Source: Carnegiea gigantea (Eukaryota > Streptophyta > Magnoliopsida > Caryophyllales > Cactaceae). From it: a stretch of DNA of 64,000 bases. The notes under the pieces are model-generated. The model did no database searches and was not told the origin of the DNA. It saw nothing but the letters and a program-made list of their open reading frames with translations. Location: assembly GCA_029747015.1 (NCBI GenBank), contig JAKOGI010000009.1, forward strand, positions 1,188,501 to 1,252,500, given 5' to 3'. This document shows positions 60,181-64,000 of this stretch, piece after piece. Position 1 is the first letter of the stretch; every line of letters begins with the position of its first letter. Made by a program: the position numbers and the translations under genes.

Positions 60181-60185
60181 TATTA

Positions 60186-60720
60186 TCCTTGGCTATAAAC
60201 ATTGAAGCATCTTGAAGGGTGAAAAAGACACGGAAAAGGAAATATATAACAAGAGGAAAAGACAATTAGCACTATACTTACAAATCAAGAGGAGAAACTT
60301 CAGAATAGTCTAAGCTTATATTGGCATATTTATTTTGTTCTCTACCAAAGAACTGTATCTTATAATTATTATCTTTCTTTGTATTGGGTTGCGTTGATTA
60401 GTCGGAGAACCGACTATCCAAATACGGTTGACGAGTAACGTGTATGTTGGGACGCCTAGAGTTGTAGGGTGAACTTGTAGGTCGTACGATTAGTGAATCG
60501 TATATAATCGACTAAAGTAATAAAAGAAAAAGGTTCAAAATTCGATCGGCGAAGGGCGTCTATGAGTAGAGGATTTGATGTGGCCGAACCTCTATAAATA
60601 GTGTGTTTTGTCCACATTTATTTATCCGTATTTCTATTTCGATTATTTTGTGACTTTGATCATCACCATATTCAACATCTTTAGAGTGATTTAACTAGTC
60701 AAATCAGACCAACAGGGAAA
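60186..60720. other. Possible decayed LTR hosting the solo LTR insertion
   Basis: CCTCTATAAATAGTGTG (about 60589) is a strong TATA context as in copia LTRs, with no coding frame nearby. Sequence before 58822 may be its other half. Not proven. Confidence 0.25.
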
Positions 60721-61199
60721 ATCGAATCTACAAAAGCAAAAGGTTGCTTCCACTTGCTAAATTTACGCAGTAAATAAACCAAAAAAAAGAAAAGAAAAAC
60801 CCTGCAATATATAACTTTCATTTAAACAAAAATTGAATTAAAAAAAAGAAATAAAACCACAAAATTTTTTGCAACGATGATGTGACAATGACAAATTGCC
60901 TCTGCAGCAAGTGATAACCATCCATCTCCTCATCTCCCTACTCCCCCCCCCCCCCCAAAAAAAAAAAAACCCTCTCCCGTGCCTAGCTCAGTTGATAGAC
61001 TGCAAGAGTTGATATGTTAATATCACCACTCAACATGAGCTGTTAGCAAATTGTTAAACATTTGTAGTTGTGGTCCTATAAGTGGTAGCAAATGATTAAA
61101 CATTGGTGGTTGTCGTTGTGGTAGAGGGTTGGAGTCCCATGGTGGAGGTGTTTTTTTTTTAGGTTTTCCATTTTCATTGCTTGCAATTAGAGTAGGTAA
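60721..61199. other. Intergenic with C14A12 tract and a tRNA-like box A
   Basis: C14 at 60943-60956 is followed by a run of A. Just after, GTGCCTAGCTCAGTTGATAG (about 60979) matches a polymerase III box A well. The best box B candidate (GGGTTGGAGTCCC, about 61128) is too far for a tRNA, and a near-duplicated segment lies between. Perhaps an old SINE. Confidence 0.35.
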
Positions 61200-62230
61200 T
61201 AGGACGGATGCAGGGGCCATTTAGTCATATATTTAGTCATATTCATTTTCAAAATTAATACTCATAGGGGTGACAATTTCACTTACATCCGATGCATATC
61301 CATTCCATCCGACTTTAAAATGCAGATGAAAATTCAAAATATACGGATGATGGATGAATAATGGATGACAATTTGATGAATTGAGTTGGATTCGGGTGAT
61401 GCTCCACCCAATTCAGCCCCAGCATTCGCTTATTATCTCATAGTTGCAATTAGTTCACTTTTTATTTTTATCCTTTAAATTTTACGTATTTTTTGGATGA
61501 TTATATTGTTAATTTTATACTTTTGTAAAAATTAATATGATGAATATGATATTGATTCATTTCTTATACTTAAAATATTGTTTTTTTTTAGCTTTTCAAA
61601 CGACAAAGCTTTATTTTTACTTGTAAATTTTCTAACATATTAAACATAAGTTTTCATTACCCATTTACAACCTGATCAACCCGTTTTCACTCCCGATGAT
61701 TGGATAGGCAGATTAGATTGGATTTTTTGGATAATAAATGGATTGGATGAAGTAGATGAAAGCAGGCGATGGATAGAGATGATGGTTCACCTAATCCAAA
61801 CCCGATCCATTGATGTCACCCATAAGTCCCATGCTTATACTCATATCTATTAGGTATTGTAAAGTTATACCCACACTCGTACCCAGTAGGTATATCGAGT
61901 ATGCTGGTTTATTCTCTTATATATAAACCAAAAGAATTAAACTCATTTTATACTCATATTCAACACTAAATCGCCAATATGTCATATTAACACTAAGTTT
62001 TCAGCATGTCATGTCACACCAAATACAACTGAAGGTTTTTAAATCTAAGTGGCATATCAGCACTTGACAGTTATAATTTTTAATAAAATATCTCATTAAA
62101 ATTTTAAATATAATACAACTTAAAATAACTAGCAAACATTTAAATTAAAGCAATAAACTAGAACTTTAATATAGCTATGGGTCTTATATGAGTTGGATAT
62201 AAGGCGGGTGCGGAGTAGATATTGATAAAA
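61200..62230 (-). mobile_element. Degenerate copy of the GGGTATGGGTA hAT-like element with a nested insert
   Basis: Reverse-strand relative of 37455-38130, with shared segments such as GTATAACTTTACAATACC. Around 61267-61830 it is interrupted by a second element with inverted ends GGGGTGACAATTTCA and (reverse complement) GGGTGACATCAATGG and an interior of ATCC/GGAT-rich repeats. TSDs are not clear. Confidence 0.45.
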
Positions 62231-64000
62231 CAAGTTGCATGGGAAAAGCTGCATGATGGTGGTACACTGGTGCACATTCTGTGTACTAGATTTCTGATAT
62301 TCTGACAGGAAAACTGCACATTGTACAAAATAATGATAATAATAATAATAATTGACGCAGGGATTAATTAATTAAGGGTCTTCCATGAGTGACTGGAATT
62401 TTTTTTAACATTTTTTTAATTGAGGAGATATATATAGGTATAAATTTCGATAGTATGAGCCCTAATTTCAGTTGATGAATTGCCCGCCCTTTTTCTGTTC
62501 CATGCGTACGTTGGATTTGAGTTGAAATGCTTCTCAAGGTTTTTTTTTTTTTTTTAAAAAGGATGTAATTTAAAAATTTGAAGGTGCTCAACTCAAGTAG
62601 TCAGAGTGCTATTCAAAAATCAAAGGATATTCTAGTGGTTAATGGACTATCCGATACTTGCTCTGAGGTTAAAGCTTCATTATTTTGGCTCGTTCCTTTT
62701 AACTGTGAGGAAGGATTGGAAGAGTTTTAAAAATTAGAAATTTTTGAAAAAAGTTTGAAAAAGTTTGCAGAAATTGTAAGGAACTAGAAGGAAAGTCTTA
62801 AAGTTGGAAAGAATAGGCATTTTGTATAAAGTGCGATAATGAGATTATGAAACTATAGTCTTAGGATCTGCTTTTCCATCCGAAAGGAAGGAGGCGAAAT
62901 TGTCGAGTTGAAGGGAAGAACGTAGTTCAAATATCATAAATCAAATTAGCTCGGCCAAATCATAATTTTGGTAATTTAGTTTCATCATATCATAGGATGG
63001 TTTGGTTTGTGTTTCTAAAATTTTTTGACATTGAACTAAATGGTAGACCAAATCAATTGCAGCTTGCCACAAAAGATGAGAGTTTTATTATGTTACACTT
63101 GTTCTAACCTGAAACACCCCCCCCCCAAAAAAAAAGGAACACACACGTGTTGTCCTGCTTAGGAGCAACATGCTCGATTTTCACAATTTCACAATACAAG
63201 AATTGATTATCAATCTGCCAAAATATTTCACCCTTGAAGGTGTGGTGTCAGCCACGGGTGGCACTAATACCTATGGGTACTATTACGGATGTGCAAAAAA
63301 TTAAAATTGAGAAATTATGTCGAGGTGTTTGGTAACAACTTTTTGAAAAAAAAAAGGATGTTTTAGCTGTTTTAATCAAATCAAATAGTTAAATAGATAT
63401 TTGTTAAATAGCTGATTAAACAGCTGTGTGGTCCCAAATAGCTCTTTTTGAAAATGTTGTTTCCATTAGTCTTTTTAAAAGAATTTTTTGTAAAAATGAC
63501 ACATTTGTCCAATACTTTAAACAAATTACATTACATGCTATTGCATTATATTTATAGAATATTATTTTATAAAATAGAAAGAGTATATCGTATTATAAAG
63601 TGTTTCTTAGTAGCATTCGAACCTAGTTAAATCTTGAGGGTTAACAACAGTAGAGATATTTTCTTTTTTTTTGAGGCAAAAATAAACTATTGAAATTGCA
63701 TTGTCTCTTTCATTATTTGTATTATTTTTCTCAACTAAGTAGTATACGTTTTGGTGTAGATTTTCTAATTTCGCTTGTATATTATATCATGTTTATTTGG
63801 TTCTCTCACCATGCACCTTTATGAACGTCTAGTATTTTGATATTTATACTTTAGATTATTTAATTTCCCTTCCGATTACCTTGACAATGAGCTTTGAATC
63901 GATGTGATATAGTAACATTTGATACTATGTTTTGTATGAATTGAATCTAATGAAGTTAAAGTCATATAAACAAAAAAATTTTAAAAGTAACAAAATAACG
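62231..64000. other. Intergenic, AT-rich, no gene recognised
   Basis: Contains (AAT)n near 62338, a C10A9-type tract near 63117, and a GTGTTTGGTAACAACTTTTTG MITE-like end near 63331 with GTGTGGTCCCAAATAGCTC inside. Frames are short and unsupported. Confidence 0.4.

Noticed and set aside
60970..61140. Possible tRNA gene
   Set aside because: Box A is good, but there is no cloverleaf: box B is too far away and no acceptor or anticodon stem could be drawn.
1..64000. CRISPR arrays, rRNA genes, bacterial operons, integrated plant virus genes
   Set aside because: Regular short repeats present are MITE minisatellites or microsatellites. No viral coat, movement or replicase motifs and no rRNA-like sequence were recognised. 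The retroelements are ordinary copia and gypsy types.

Overview
The window is AT-rich nuclear DNA from a flowering plant, most likely a eudicot. The evidence is spliced GT-AG genes with TATA boxes, plant-type hAT, PIF/Harbinger, CACTA, Ty1/copia and Ty3/gypsy elements, tRNA-derived SINEs and many MITEs. I cannot name the species. Nothing bacterial, organellar or CRISPR-like was seen. Most of the sequence is transposon-derived, and many insertions can be placed to the base from target-site duplications (TSDs).

Only two loci look like functional genes. (1) A hAT-transposase-derived gene at 2.76-6.8 kb: TATA box, leader exon, 1.3-kb leader intron, then an intact reading frame with two BED zinc fingers. 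Its first catalytic Asp is replaced by Gly, and a short second intron probably leads to an acidic C-terminal exon, giving 788 aa. This looks like a domesticated RICESLEEPER/DAYSLEEPER-type protein. (2) A two-exon dCTP pyrophosphatase (MazG/DCTPP1 family, 125 aa) at 20.4-21.8 kb, with TATA box, poly(A) signal, and a MITE and a SINE in its only intron.

Layout. 0-2 kb: broken PIF/Harbinger transposase and a matching element end. 2.7-8.5 kb: hAT-derived gene and its 3' flank. 8.8 kb: imperfect hairpin. 9-20 kb: SINEs, MITEs and A/T-rich debris. 20.4-21.8 kb: dCTP pyrophosphatase. 22-28.2 kb: nested MITEs, RNase H remnant, CACTA end, an 8-bp-TSD hAT element carrying only a transposase C-terminus, and a SINE. 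28.57-32.25 kb: a Harbinger element carrying only a broken MYB/SANT-like gene. 35-39 kb: a chimeric retroposon and two hAT-like elements. 40.0-45.3 kb: complete but dead Ty1/copia element on the minus strand. 46.0-46.8 kb: short Harbinger element with an unrelated interior. 48.4-55.3 kb: remnant of a gypsy gag, split by a non-autonomous Athila-like element (49.17-54.68 kb). 58.8-60.2 kb: solo LTR. 61-64 kb: degenerate hAT-like and simple-repeat DNA.

The transposon genes do not act together as a working system. The closest thing is a Harbinger family whose parts (transposase, MYB-like protein, bare ends) lie in three separate copies. I found no convincing undescribed cellular system. The hAT-derived gene is the most interesting locus.
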